A stretch of DNA of 64,000 nucleotides from Nitrincola alkalilacustris (GTDB taxonomy: Bacteria; Pseudomonadota; Gammaproteobacteria; Pseudomonadales; Balneatricaceae), in assembly GCF_008973755.1 (NCBI RefSeq), contig NZ_WBOM01000012.1, positions 40,403 to 104,402 of the forward strand. The letters run 5' to 3'. The stretch's first letter is position 1; each line of letters opens with the position of its first letter. Shown here piece after piece: positions 53,492-63,121 of the stretch. The position numbers were made by a program, and so were the translations under genes. A model generated the notes under the pieces. That model worked only from the letters and a program-made list of their open reading frames with translations, did not search any database and had not been told where the DNA came from.

Positions 53492-55270
53492 ATGAAATCA
53501 AATCACTGCCAGGAAGATTTGCAGGCGTCTGATGCCGGGCTGATGCCGCTTCAGTCGCTGATTACCCATCGGGCAATGACTGCCACTGATGATATCAATC
53601 GTCAGGCACGCCAGATTGCGTTGCAGTCGATGCCACCCGTTTTGCTGCAGCAAAACGACGCCATTCAATACCGCAGCAAAGGTCATCTGCTGATTATCGG
53701 CCCGGAAGATCAATCGCGGCTGGCTGCCGCTCAGGTGAAGGGCTTGAGCAGCATCACGCTTCTGGCGCTCGGCGATATCAGCTCACAGGATGATGAGCAT
53801 CTGGAGCGCGCCATGGCCAGTGCTCCCGATGCCCCTTGTCTTTATCTGCCACTGATCAGCCTGGATGGCTGGTTGGGTCAGTTCAGACTGTTGCTCAAAG
53901 CGCCGGATGGTCAGGAGTTTAACCCAGCAGAGCCACTGATCAGACAGCAGGGCTTTGATCTGGTGCTGGATCTGACGCCGCAAGGGGTGATTGAGCAGGA
54001 GCTGACACCACCGGGTTATTACCATATTGCACCGGATTCCACGCATCTGCATGAGGCGCTGGATGAGCTGAGCGGGATGGTCGGGGAGTTTGAAAAGCCT
54101 CAGTATATCCAGGTCAATCATGATATCTGTGCGCACTCCACTCGCGGCAAGATCGGGTGTACCCGCTGCCTTGATGTCTGCCCGGCGGATGCGATCAGCC
54201 ATCATAATGAAACCTTTGACCACGACTATCAGATCGAGATCAATACCCATCTGTGCCATGGCGCCGGTAGTTGCGCCACGGCTTGCCCGACAGGCGCGCT
54301 GAGCTTCATGACACCGGCACCTGCGACGCACCTTGAACATCTGCGCCGTCTGCTGGATAACTATCATGCCGCAGGGGGTGAGGGTGCGGTGCTGCTGATC
54401 CACAGCGAGATAGCGGCACCTGACATGGGCACCTTGCCGGGCCAGATCTTGCCGATCGCACTTGAGGAAGCCGCTGGTATCGGGGCTGAGTTGTGGCTGT
54501 CACTGCTGGCACAAGGTGCCACGCTGGTGGCGATTCAGGTCGATGGCGATACACCGCCATCTCTGCGCACGCTGTTGCAGAAAGAGACTACTCTGATCGG
54601 CCAGTTGCTCCGGGCACTGGGCCACCCTGCTGCACGTGTCAGTCTGGTTGAGGCCGACACGCTTGCCACTGAATTACCTGAACTGATTGAACAGCTTTCC
54701 CATTGGCAGAATCTGCCAGCCAGTGAAACCTTTGCCTATTCCGGTAAGCGACAGACGCTGAATGAAGCGTTGGATCGTCTGTATCAGCAGGGGCAGGGCA
54801 GCGATGATCCGGTCAGTCTCCCAGTCGGCAGCCCTTATGGTCAGGTGCTTATCAATGAGAGTGCCTGCACCCTCTGCATGAGCTGCGTGGCGGTCTGCCC
54901 GACACAGGCACTACGCGGTGGCACTCCAGAGCAGCCAAAGCTGGCGTTCATGGAGGGTGATTGTGTGCAGTGTGGCCTGTGTGAACGCAGCTGCCCTGAG
55001 CAGGTGATCACGCTGGAACCTCGTTTTCTGCCAGCCACCGGCGATCGTTGTGAAGTCAGTGTACTGAAACAGGAAGACCCTTTTCATTGTGTCAGTTGCG
55101 GCAAGGCGTTTGCGACCAGCAGCACCATCACACACATCATGAAAAAACTTGAAGCCCACCCCTATTTTCAGGGCGAAGCGGCCAAGCGGCTACAGATGTG
55201 TGAAGACTGTCGGGTCAAGGACAGTTATCGCGAACTGGTGATGGATCCCGAAGCGCAGTTGCGCCTTTAA
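53492..55270 (+). CDS. polyferredoxin (4Fe-4S protein) of the formate dehydrogenase locus
   Basis: This 592-residue protein has four ferredoxin-type Cys clusters: CTRCLDVCP and CHGAGSCATACP (about 225-270), CTLCMSCVAVCP and CVQCGLCERSCP (about 455-500). An additional CVSCGKAF...CEDC zinc-like pair lies near the C-terminus. It resembles the 4Fe-4S proteins fixed in fdh operons after DUF3306. It probably supplies electrons or metal clusters during enzyme maturation. Cytosolic, since no signal peptide is seen. Confidence 0.87.
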   Translation: MKSNHCQEDLQASDAGLMPLQSLITHRAMTATDDINRQARQIALQSMPPVLLQQNDAIQYRSKGHLLIIGPEDQSRLAAAQVKGLSSITLLALGDISSQDDEHLERAMASAPDAPCLYLPLISLDGWLGQFRLLLKAPDGQEFNPAEPLIRQQGFDLVLDLTPQGVIEQELTPPGYYHIAPDSTHLHEALDELSGMVGEFEKPQYIQVNHDICAHSTRGKIGCTRCLDVCPADAISHHNETFDHDYQIEINTHLCHGAGSCATACPTGALSFMTPAPATHLEHLRRLLDNYHAAGGEGAVLLIHSEIAAPDMGTLPGQILPIALEEAAGIGAELWLSLLAQGATLVAIQVDGDTPPSLRTLLQKETTLIGQLLRALGHPAARVSLVEADTLATELPELIEQLSHWQNLPASETFAYSGKRQTLNEALDRLYQQGQGSDDPVSLPVGSPYGQVLINESACTLCMSCVAVCPTQALRGGTPEQPKLAFMEGDCVQCGLCERSCPEQVITLEPRFLPATGDRCEVSVLKQEDPFHCVSCGKAFATSSTITHIMKKLEAHPYFQGEAAKRLQMCEDCRVKDSYRELVMDPEAQLRL

Positions 55271-55287
55271 CCTGCAGGAGTCATGGC

Positions 55288-55923
55288 ATGAACAGTGTTT
55301 TACACGCCACCCCGGTGATCAGCGAAGAGGATAGCCTCAGAGCTGATATCTATGCCCTGCTGGCATCCCTGTTGCGTCAGGCACCTAATTATGAACTGTT
55401 GAGCTTTCTCAGTGAGCTGGAGCTGGATGAAGCCGCGCAGGGCGAGATGGCACAGGCCTGGCAACTGCTGAAACTGGCAGCCCAGCACAGCAATACGAAC
55501 GCTTTGGAAAGTGAGTATCTGAAGCTGTTCATTGGAATCACGCAGGGTGAGTTGACCCCTTTTGCCTCCTGGTATCTGACCGGATCTTTGATGGAGGCCC
55601 CTTTGATTGAGCTGCGCAAGGATCTTGATCTGTTGGGTTTTGCCAGAGCAGAGCCCTACTGCGAGCCTGAGGATCATATCGCTGCCTTGTGCGAAGTGAT
55701 GAGTCTGCTGATTCAGCAGGGGGCCAGTCATGAGCGTCAGACGGTGTTTTATCAACGCCATCTTGCCAGCTGGGGACAGACTTTTTTTACCGACCTGGTC
55801 AAAGCGCCCAGTGCGGTGTTCTACAACGCGGTGGCCCTGTTGGGCCAGGCTTTCTTCAAAACTGAAACGATCTGCCTGCAGAAACAGTCGGATGCCGTTC
55901 AAAGCGTCCGTTTGAGTGGATAA
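55288..55923 (+). CDS. TorD-family Tat-proofreading chaperone
   Basis: This 211-residue helical protein has the TorD/DmsD pattern DIYALLASLLRQAPNYELLSFL and EYLKLFIGITQGELTPFASWYL, with PYCEPEDHIAALCEVM. It should bind the Tat signal of FdhA (and maybe the small Tat protein) until cofactor loading is done. CAGGAG precedes the ATG. Confidence 0.9.
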   Translation: MNSVLHATPVISEEDSLRADIYALLASLLRQAPNYELLSFLSELELDEAAQGEMAQAWQLLKLAAQHSNTNALESEYLKLFIGITQGELTPFASWYLTGSLMEAPLIELRKDLDLLGFARAEPYCEPEDHIAALCEVMSLLIQQGASHERQTVFYQRHLASWGQTFFTDLVKAPSAVFYNAVALLGQAFFKTETICLQKQSDAVQSVRLSG

Positions 55924-55935
55924 AGGAGCGAAGTG

Positions 55936-56154
55936 ATGCAAAACAACAAGAATGAGTCCGACGATACAACTCAAGTGGGACGACGCCAGTTCCTGAAAGG
56001 TGCAGTGGCGGTGTCGGCAGCAGCGGGTGTGGCTGCCGTCTCAGGCCAGACCCTGGCGGCAACGGAACCACTGGAACCCAAGAGCATGCCGGATACGGCT
56101 GAAGGCTACCATGAAACGGATCATATCCGGGCCTATTACGCCAGTTGTCGTTAA
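55936..56154 (+). CDS. small Tat-signal protein of the formate dehydrogenase locus
   Basis: This 72-residue protein has the Tat motif GRRQFLKG and a hydrophobic segment (AVAVSAAAGVAAVSG), then a 30-residue mature tail ending YYASCR. A protein of this kind (twin-arginine signal domain-containing) is a fixed partner of fdhA in many proteobacteria. It is too small to be an enzyme and may be a cofactor-related or anchoring subunit. GGAGCG precedes ATG 55936; a GTG at 55933 is an alternative. Confidence 0.8.
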   Translation: MQNNKNESDDTTQVGRRQFLKGAVAVSAAAGVAAVSGQTLAATEPLEPKSMPDTAEGYHETDHIRAYYASCR

Positions 56155-56177
56155 CACTGGACTGAGAGGGAATCACG

Positions 56178-59036
56178 ATGCGTTTAAATAAAAAATCCAG
56201 TGAACAGACACTGGCTCCGGGTCAGAACCGTTTCGGCATCAGTCGCCGCGGTTTTCTGAAAGGGACGACGCTGGCGGCAGGCGGTATCGCTGCGACCGGT
56301 ATGCTGGGCCCGAATATGATCCGCAAGGCGGAAGCTCAGACGCAGACAGTTGATCTGGCGACCGAGATCAAGCGCACTATCTGTACCCACTGCTCTGTTG
56401 GCTGCGGTATTTATGCCCATGTGCAGAAGGGGGTCTGGACCGAACAGGAAGCGGCGTTTGATCATCCGATCAACCGTGGCGCGCACTGTGCCAAAGGGGC
56501 CGCTGTGCGTCATCATGGCCACAGTACCCGCCGCCTGAAGTACCCGATGAAGCTGGAAGGTGGTGAGTGGAAGCGTCTCTCCTGGGAGCAGGCGATCAGC
56601 GAGATCGGCGACAAGATGCAGACGATTCGCGATGAGTCTGGTCCGGATTCGATCTTCTGGCTCGGTTCAGCCAAGTTCAATAATGAGCAGGCCTATCTGT
56701 TCCGTAAAATGGGCTCACTCTGGGGCACCAATAACGTTGAGCATCAGGCGCGTATCTGCCACTCCACCACGGTAGCCGGTGTTGCCAACACCTGGGGCTA
56801 CGGCGCCATGACCAACAGCTACAACGACATGCAGAACAGCCGCTCCATGCTGTTTATCGGCTCCAACGCTGCCGAAGCGCATCCGGTGTCGATGCAGCAT
56901 GTCTTGATTGCCAAAGAGCGTAACCGCTGCAAGGTGATTGTGGCGGATCCTCGCTACACCCGAACTGCAGCTAAAGCCAATGAATATGTTCGTATCCGCC
57001 CTGGTTCCGATGTGGCATTTATCTGGGGCCTGCTGTGGCATATCTTTGAAAACCGCTGGGAAGATCAGGAGTACATCAACCAGCGCGTCTATGGCATGGA
57101 TGAGATCCGTGAAGAGGTGCGCCAGTTCCCACCCGAAGTGGTCGAGGATATCACCGGAGTCAGTGGTGCGCAGATGTACAAGGTGGCCAAGCTGCTGTCG
57201 GATCACCGCCCCGGCTGTATCGTCTGGTGTATGGGCGGAACGCAGCACACCACCGGCAACAACAATACTCGCGCCTACTGCATTCTTGAGCTGGCGCTGG
57301 GTAATATCGGTAAAGAGGGTGGTGGCGCCAACATCTTCCGTGGCCACGACAACGTACAGGGTGCCACCGATTTCGGTGTTTTGTCAGACTCTCTGCCTGG
57401 CTACTACGGTCTGGCTGAAGGCTCATGGCGCCATTGGGCGGGTGTCTGGGGTCTGGATTACGAATGGATACAGGACCGTTTCGACCAGAATGAGTACCGC
57501 GGTGGCAAACCGATGCATACCAACGGCATCACCGTTTCCCGCTGGGTAGATGGTGTGCTGGAAGATAAGGAGAAGATAGCGCAGAACGATAACATTCGCG
57601 CCATGTTCTACTGGGGTCATGCTGTCAACTCGCAAACCCGCGGACCAGAAATGCGCGAAGCGATGAAGAAGCTCGACATGATGGTGATTGTCGATCCCTA
57701 TCCAACCGTTGCCGCCGTCATGAATGACAGAACCGATGGCGTCTACCTGCTGCCGGCCTGCACCCAGTTTGAAACCTACGGTTCTGTGACTGCGTCCAAC
57801 CGCTCCATTCAGTGGCGCAGCAAGGTAATCGAGCCGCACTTCGAGTCCAAGCCTGATCACACCATCATGTATCTGCTGGCGAAGAAGCTTGGCTATGCTG
57901 ATGAGCTGTTCAAGAATATTCAGGTCAACGGTGATGAGCCACTGATCGAAGATATTGTGCGCGAATACAATCGTGGCATGTGGACCATCGGCTACACAGG
58001 GCAGAGCCCTGAGCGCCTCAAGTATCATCAGGAAAACTGGCATGCGTTTGATTTTGTCAATCTGAGAGCGGTGGGCACCGATGCCCATGGCGACTTCTAC
58101 GGACTGCCCTGGCCCTGCTGGGGAACGGCCGAAATGAAGCATCCCGGTACGCATGTGCTCTATAACACCAGTCTGGCGGTCAAGGATGGTGGTCTGGGCT
58201 TTCGTGCCAACTTCGGTGTTGAGCGCGATGGTGTGACACTGCTGGCGGAAGGATCAGCGCCTTTAGGCAATGAGATAGGTGATGGTCACCCTGAGTTCTC
58301 GGCCAATCTGGTCAAACAGCTAGGTTGGTGGGATGAACTGACTGCCGATGAGCAGGCAGCCGCAGAAGGTAAGGATTGGAAGACCGATCTTTCCGGCGGT
58401 ATCCAGCGCGTCGTGATCAATCATGGCTGCGCACCTTTCGGAAACGGCAAGGCGCGGACCATTGTCTGGACTTTCCCGGATGCGATTCCCAAGCACCGTG
58501 AACCGCTTTACACCACGCGGCGTGATCTGGTTGAAAAATACCCGACCTGGGACGATTTCGAATCGCTCTATCGTATGCCGACCTTGTACAAGTCGATCCA
58601 GGCGCGTGATACCAGTGCCGAGTTCCCGATCATTCTGACCTCCGGTCGACTGGTTGAGTACGAAGGTGGTGGTGATGAAACACGTTCCAACCCTTGGCTG
58701 GCAGAGCTGCAGCAGGATATGTTTGTCGAGATCAACCCCTTCAATGCCAACACACTGCGTATTGCAGATGGTGATACTGTCTGGGTTTATGGACCGGAAG
58801 GTGGCAAGGTCAGAGTCAAAGCCCTGGTTACCAATCGTGTCGATCGCAATGTTGCCTTCATGCCTTTCCACTTCGGTGGCGAGTTCCAGGGTGAAGATCT
58901 GCGCAGTCGCTATCCCGCGGGCAGCGATCCCTACGTGCTGGGTGAATCGGTTAATACGGTCACAACCTATGGTTATGACCCGGTGACCATCATGCAGGAA
59001 ACCAAATGTACGGTCTGCCGCATCGAGAAGGCGTGA
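56178..59036 (+). CDS. fdhA: formate dehydrogenase major subunit (periplasmic, FdhA)
   Basis: This is a 952-residue molybdopterin oxidoreductase with a Tat signal (SRRGFLKG, about 22-29), so it is exported. Four Cys (Cys69, Cys72, Cys76, Cys104) hold a 4Fe-4S cluster. The molybdenum ligand is Cys194 in ARICHSTTVAG, where many FDH-N enzymes have selenocysteine. The molybdopterin region (GGTQHTTGNNNTRA, GKEGGGANIFRGHDNVQGATD) is complete. It oxidises formate and passes electrons to FdhB. GAGGG precedes the ATG. Confidence 0.95.
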   Translation: MRLNKKSSEQTLAPGQNRFGISRRGFLKGTTLAAGGIAATGMLGPNMIRKAEAQTQTVDLATEIKRTICTHCSVGCGIYAHVQKGVWTEQEAAFDHPINRGAHCAKGAAVRHHGHSTRRLKYPMKLEGGEWKRLSWEQAISEIGDKMQTIRDESGPDSIFWLGSAKFNNEQAYLFRKMGSLWGTNNVEHQARICHSTTVAGVANTWGYGAMTNSYNDMQNSRSMLFIGSNAAEAHPVSMQHVLIAKERNRCKVIVADPRYTRTAAKANEYVRIRPGSDVAFIWGLLWHIFENRWEDQEYINQRVYGMDEIREEVRQFPPEVVEDITGVSGAQMYKVAKLLSDHRPGCIVWCMGGTQHTTGNNNTRAYCILELALGNIGKEGGGANIFRGHDNVQGATDFGVLSDSLPGYYGLAEGSWRHWAGVWGLDYEWIQDRFDQNEYRGGKPMHTNGITVSRWVDGVLEDKEKIAQNDNIRAMFYWGHAVNSQTRGPEMREAMKKLDMMVIVDPYPTVAAVMNDRTDGVYLLPACTQFETYGSVTASNRSIQWRSKVIEPHFESKPDHTIMYLLAKKLGYADELFKNIQVNGDEPLIEDIVREYNRGMWTIGYTGQSPERLKYHQENWHAFDFVNLRAVGTDAHGDFYGLPWPCWGTAEMKHPGTHVLYNTSLAVKDGGLGFRANFGVERDGVTLLAEGSAPLGNEIGDGHPEFSANLVKQLGWWDELTADEQAAAEGKDWKTDLSGGIQRVVINHGCAPFGNGKARTIVWTFPDAIPKHREPLYTTRRDLVEKYPTWDDFESLYRMPTLYKSIQARDTSAEFPIILTSGRLVEYEGGGDETRSNPWLAELQQDMFVEINPFNANTLRIADGDTVWVYGPEGGKVRVKALVTNRVDRNVAFMPFHFGGEFQGEDLRSRYPAGSDPYVLGESVNTVTTYGYDPVTIMQETKCTVCRIEKA

Positions 59037-59093
59037 TAGGACATAAATGCGATACGCCCGTCCTGGCGGCGGGCGTTGCTGAGGAGAAGTTCC

Positions 59094-59738
59094 ATGGCTC
59101 GAATGAAATTTTTGTGTGACTCAGAGCGCTGCATCGAGTGTGAAGGCTGTGTCACGGCGTGCAAAAACGCCAACGAAACCGAGTGGGGGATTCAACGTCG
59201 CCGCGTGGTGACGCTGGATGATGGCGAGATCGGCAAGGAGGTTTCGATATCTGTGGCCTGCATGCACTGCTCGGATGCACCGTGCATGTCCGTCTGCCCG
59301 ACTGACTGCTTCTATCCGACCGAAGATGGCCTGATCCTGCACAACAAGGATGCCTGCATCGGTTGCGGTTATTGCCTCTATGCCTGTCCGTTCGGGGCAC
59401 CGCAGTTCCCGAAACAGGGGTCTTTTGGCGCTCGTGGCAAGATGGACAAGTGTACATTTTGCGCTGGCGGCCCAGAAGCCGACCCGCAGGTGGATCAGCA
59501 GAAATACGGTGCCAACCGCCTGCGCGAAGGTAAGTTGCCACTGTGTGCCGAGATGTGCTCAACCAAGGCACTGCTGGCAGGTGATGCGGCAGATGTGGCT
59601 GATATCTTCCGCGAGCGCGTGGTTTATCGTGGCCATCGTAACAGTGCCTGGGGTTCATTGGAGCAGGGGGCTCAGGAGACTGAACTGGCGGCAGCCAGAC
59701 AGGCGGATCTGGCCTACGATGCTACCCGTGGTGTTTAA
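59094..59738 (+). CDS. fdhB: formate dehydrogenase iron-sulfur subunit (FdhB)
   Basis: This 214-residue protein has four 4Fe-4S Cys clusters: CIECEGCVTACKNANE, CMHCSDAPCMSVCP, CIGCGYCLYACPFGAP and CTFCAGG...LCAEMCSTKAL. It links FdhA to the cytochrome b subunit. No signal peptide is present, so export piggybacks on FdhA. The start 59094 (GAGGAG upstream) is preferred over 59076. Confidence 0.95.
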   Translation: MARMKFLCDSERCIECEGCVTACKNANETEWGIQRRRVVTLDDGEIGKEVSISVACMHCSDAPCMSVCPTDCFYPTEDGLILHNKDACIGCGYCLYACPFGAPQFPKQGSFGARGKMDKCTFCAGGPEADPQVDQQKYGANRLREGKLPLCAEMCSTKALLAGDAADVADIFRERVVYRGHRNSAWGSLEQGAQETELAAARQADLAYDATRGV

Positions 59739-59758
59739 CTGCAGCATAGCGAGAGCTG

Positions 59759-60811
59759 ATGATGAGAAAGCCATTGCCTGATCAAATCAGTGCCTGGCTG
59801 GTGTGGTTGCTGCTGGTGGGTTGTCTGATCAGCCTGCCAGTCGCTGCACAACAGGGAGCTGATGCGCGCCGTGAGGCGATGCAGACCATGCCGGGCGTCA
59901 CATCCGATTACTGGCGAGAGGTTGTGTCGGGTACTAAAGGCTCGACTCAGTCACGCAGTCCCGGAGCAGACAGTCTGATCATGATTGAGGGTGAACGCTG
60001 GCGCGAGCTGCGCAACACCTGGGTATCCCCGGGAGGAGCTATCGCACTGGGAGGGAGTCTGGCTGCGATAACCTTCTTTTATCTGTTAGTTGGCAGGATC
60101 AAGCTGGTCAACCCCAGAACCGGCCGTGTGGTCGAGCGCTGGAGTCGCTGGGATAGAACGATCCACTGGTATACCGCCAGCCTGTTTATCATTCTGGCAC
60201 TGACCGGTCTGTCGATCCTCTATGCCAAGTGGTTCCTGATGCCTTTGCTACCGACCTCTGTCTGGGGTGGATTTATGCTGGCGGCCAAGAACATCCATAA
60301 CTATCTGGGGCCTTTGTTTGCACTGGGTGTGTTGGCGATGATCGTGAAGTGGGTGCGGCATAACTTCTTTAATCTGACAGATCTGAAATGGTTTCTCAAA
60401 GGTGGTGGATTGGTGGGTAAGGGGCACCCTTCTGCCGGTTTTCTGAATGGAGGAGAAAAAGTCTGGTTCTGGATGATCGTTTTTGTCGGACTCACCGTAG
60501 TTGGTTCAGGACTGGTACTGGATTTTCCAAATTTCGGCCAGAGCCGTGAAACCATGCAGATCACCTTGCTGATTCATGCCGGTGCGTCATTATTGCTGAC
60601 GGCTGCTGCCTTCGGGCATATCTATATCGGTACTCTCGGCACTGAAGGGGCGTTTGAGGGGATGAAAACCGGCTATGTGGATGAAGCCTGGGCCAAGCAA
60701 CATCATGATCTCTGGTATGAGCAGGTCAAGGATCAGGCTGTGCCGGCTGAACAGGTATTGAGTCAACCCGATCAGAGCGCTGCACCGACCCGACAGGCCG
60801 GTAGCAGCTGA
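59759..60811 (+). CDS. fdhC: formate dehydrogenase cytochrome b556 subunit (FdhC/FdoI-like)
   Basis: This 350-residue protein has an N-terminal signal or helix (LVWLLLVGCLISLPVAAQQ) and an extra ~70-residue leader not found in the short FdnI form. Four membrane helices follow with haem-ligand His in RTIHWYTASLF, NIHNYLGPLF, HAGASLLLTAAAFGHIYIGT. A polar tail follows. It anchors FdhAB and passes electrons to quinone. Starts at 59759 or 59762. Confidence 0.93.
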   Translation: MMRKPLPDQISAWLVWLLLVGCLISLPVAAQQGADARREAMQTMPGVTSDYWREVVSGTKGSTQSRSPGADSLIMIEGERWRELRNTWVSPGGAIALGGSLAAITFFYLLVGRIKLVNPRTGRVVERWSRWDRTIHWYTASLFIILALTGLSILYAKWFLMPLLPTSVWGGFMLAAKNIHNYLGPLFALGVLAMIVKWVRHNFFNLTDLKWFLKGGGLVGKGHPSAGFLNGGEKVWFWMIVFVGLTVVGSGLVLDFPNFGQSRETMQITLLIHAGASLLLTAAAFGHIYIGTLGTEGAFEGMKTGYVDEAWAKQHHDLWYEQVKDQAVPAEQVLSQPDQSAAPTRQAGSS

Positions 60812-60858
60812 TTTAACCTTTAGTTCATTCTTTCCTTCCCTGGAAAGATATTTTCCAT

Positions 60859-60883
60859 GCCCCAGCCAATGGGGCTTTTTTTT
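60859..60883 (+). terminator. rho-independent terminator of the fdh operon
   Basis: GCCCC, a 7-base loop and GGGGC are followed by eight Ts (60876-60883), 48 bases after the cytochrome b stop. Confidence 0.92.
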
Positions 60884-60890
60884 GCGTGAT

Positions 60891-62327
60891 TTACAGACTT
60901 ATCACACCATCACAGACCTTATCAACCAGCACCGGATCATGGCTGACAAGCAGCAGCGCGCAGTGGTACTCGCGCGCCACTTCGGCCAGCAGCTCGGTGA
61001 TCGATTGGGTTGTGATCGGATCCAGTCGTGATGTCGGCTCGTCGGCAAACAGTATCACCGGATTGGGCAGCAGGGCTCTGAGCAGGGCGATGCGCTGTAA
61101 CTCACCGCCAGATACATTATCGCTGGTGCGTTGCAGCAGACCGGGATCCAGCTGCAATCTTTCCAGCAGAGGCGGTATGCGCGATTCATCCAGTTTATGC
61201 AGTCGAACCAGCTCTTTGAGCAGGGTTCCGAGCTTTACGTTGGGTGCAAAGGCTGCGGGTGGGTCCTGATAGAGCTTGAGCATCTGATGGCGTGGAATCT
61301 TATGGCTGTAGCGAATCTGACCGGCATCCGGCCTAGTCAGGCCCAACAGCAGGTCGCCCAGTGTACTCTTGCCGGCGCCACTGTCTCCGGTGATGCCGAG
61401 AATTTCACCGCGGTTGAGCGTTAAAGAGAGATCCTTGAACAGCTCGGCCCCGCCGCGACTGATGCTGATCTTTTCTGCACTGAGTATTCTGTCCGAATCA
61501 CAGCCTTTGCGCTTGGCAGGCAGTGGTTTCCACTGTGTCGGTGCCGCGGCAATCAGCTGCTTGGCGTAGTCTGACTTAGGGTTGGCAAGAATATCCGAGG
61601 CTTTTCCTCGCTCCACCACTTGCCCCTTGCGCATCACGATCATATCGCCCCCGAGCTGGCGTGCCACCTCAATATCATGGGTGATGGTCAACACGCTGCC
61701 CTGTTCCAGTCGCTGCTGTAACAGGCGCACGATATCATCCCGGCGACGGTAATCGAGCCCTTTTGTTGGCTCATCGGCAATCACGATACTGGCTCCGGCA
61801 GCTGTAGCGGCAGCAAAGGCAAGTCTCTGTGCCATTCCACCAGACAGCTGTGTCGGAATCTTCTGTCCGGCTGCTGATAATCCCATCTGTTGCAACTGCT
61901 TGTCGGCGGCAGCACCAGCGCTGGCGCTATCGACACCATGCACCACTTCATGTACCTCTGCCACCTGCTGCCGGGCCTTCATGACCGGGTCCAGTGAGTG
62001 CCAGGGCTCCTGCGGAAGCATGGTGATGCTGCGCCCCCACAGGCGCTGCAGCGTTTTACGATCCATCTGCAACAGCTCCTGATTACCGAGGCGGATACTG
62101 CCCGTCACGCTCAGTCCGTCAGGTAATAAACCCATGATCGCCTGAGCGAGCAGGCTCTTGCCCGACCCGGTTTCACCCAGAATGGTCAGAGGCATTCTCG
62201 GTTTGAGTGTCATGGACAAGCTATCGACAATAACGACCTCGCCGGCATGAATGCGGAGGTCTTTGACTTGAATAGAGAGGTCTTTAATTTGAATAGAGAG
62301 TTCTTTGATCTGGATAGCCTGATTCAT
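60891..62327 (-). CDS. fused dual ATPase of a peptide/nickel-type ABC importer
   Basis: This 478-residue protein joins two nucleotide-binding domains, as in YejF. Domain 1 has Walker A GETGSGKS (about residue 52) and ADEPTKGLD with a degenerate signature QLSGGMAQR. Domain 2 (from about 278) has GDSGAGKST and NVSGGELQRIALLRAL with FADEPTSRLD. The N-terminus carries a repeated heptad, IQIKELS, IQIKDLS, IQVKDLR, encoded by three 21-bp repeats. It is compact for a fused DppDF (about 530 typical). Substrate may be peptides, nickel or opines, and no binding protein is in the window. Confidence 0.88.
   Translation of the reverse strand: MNQAIQIKELSIQIKDLSIQVKDLRIHAGEVVIVDSLSMTLKPRMPLTILGETGSGKSLLAQAIMGLLPDGLSVTGSIRLGNQELLQMDRKTLQRLWGRSITMLPQEPWHSLDPVMKARQQVAEVHEVVHGVDSASAGAAADKQLQQMGLSAAGQKIPTQLSGGMAQRLAFAAATAAGASIVIADEPTKGLDYRRRDDIVRLLQQRLEQGSVLTITHDIEVARQLGGDMIVMRKGQVVERGKASDILANPKSDYAKQLIAAAPTQWKPLPAKRKGCDSDRILSAEKISISRGGAELFKDLSLTLNRGEILGITGDSGAGKSTLGDLLLGLTRPDAGQIRYSHKIPRHQMLKLYQDPPAAFAPNVKLGTLLKELVRLHKLDESRIPPLLERLQLDPGLLQRTSDNVSGGELQRIALLRALLPNPVILFADEPTSRLDPITTQSITELLAEVAREYHCALLLVSHDPVLVDKVCDGVISL
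62257..62319 (-). repeat. three in-frame 21-bp tandem repeats in the ATPase 5' end
   Basis: Three consecutive 21-bp units (62257-62277, 62278-62298, 62299-62319) share AGKTCTTT..TTGAATAGAG and encode the heptads near the N-terminus. They are imperfect, so the expansion is not very recent. Confidence 0.85.
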
Positions 62328-63121
62328 GATGATTTCCCTGCCAGCAGATTAAAACCCAACACCAGCAGGAAAATAGCTGCCAGTGGTTGTGCGATCACCC
62401 AGGGGGCTTCGCTGTAGTAGGGCAACAGCTCCACGACCATCAGCCCCAGTTCTGCCACAGGTGGCTTGAGGCCGACATATACGAAACCGATGGATGCCAA
62501 GGCCAGTATCGAGTTGGCCGCACCGAATGCTGCAAGCGTCAGCACCGAGGGTTTGACGGCCGGCCAGATATGGCGTCTGAACAGATACACGCGACCAAAC
62601 CCCAACAGCATGGATGACTGCAGCTGTGGACCAGTGACAACCGTGAGGGTGACAGCGCGCACCACGCGATAATATTCGACCCAGAGCACCAGCGAGATCG
62701 CCAGATAGAGCACCAGGAAAGAGCCGGGGGCAATGGCCGCAAACAGCAGGATCAGCACAAGCCCGGGTAAGGCCAGCAGCGTATTGACCAGAAAGCCAAG
62801 GCTTCGATCGACCCAGCCACCATGCGATGCCGCCAGCACACCCAGCAGCGTTCCGAGGGTTGCCGAGGTCAGCACGCAGATAAAGCTGAGCGTAAACGAC
62901 AGGCGGATTGCTGAGCCCATTCTGGCCAGCATGCTGCGTCCGTATTGATCAGTGCCGAACCATGCATCCCAGTTGGGCGGGGTGAGGTACAGAGACAGAT
63001 TCTGCTTCACGCTGCTGCCCTGATGGAACAGAGCCTCCAGCACGGCAAAGAGCAGCAGTGCCAACAGAACAAGCGCACCAATGCGCTGTGAGTGGCTGCT
63101 TTGCATAAGGGTTTTCTTCAT
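62324..63121 (-). CDS. ABC importer permease (DppC-like)
   Basis: This 265-residue protein has an N-terminal helix (IGALVLLALLLFAVLEALF), the DppC cue PPNWDAWFGTDQYGRSMLARM and five more helices. The EAA loop (ARVMLLGFGRVYLFRRHIWPAVKPS) couples to the ATPase. It overlaps the ATPase start by four bases and the next permease stop by four. It is a normal length for a DppC-type subunit. Confidence 0.9.
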   Translation of the reverse strand: MKKTLMQSSHSQRIGALVLLALLLFAVLEALFHQGSSVKQNLSLYLTPPNWDAWFGTDQYGRSMLARMGSAIRLSFTLSFICVLTSATLGTLLGVLAASHGGWVDRSLGFLVNTLLALPGLVLILLFAAIAPGSFLVLYLAISLVLWVEYYRVVRAVTLTVVTGPQLQSSMLLGFGRVYLFRRHIWPAVKPSVLTLAAFGAANSILALASIGFVYVGLKPPVAELGLMVVELLPYYSEAPWVIAQPLAAIFLLVLGFNLLAGKSS

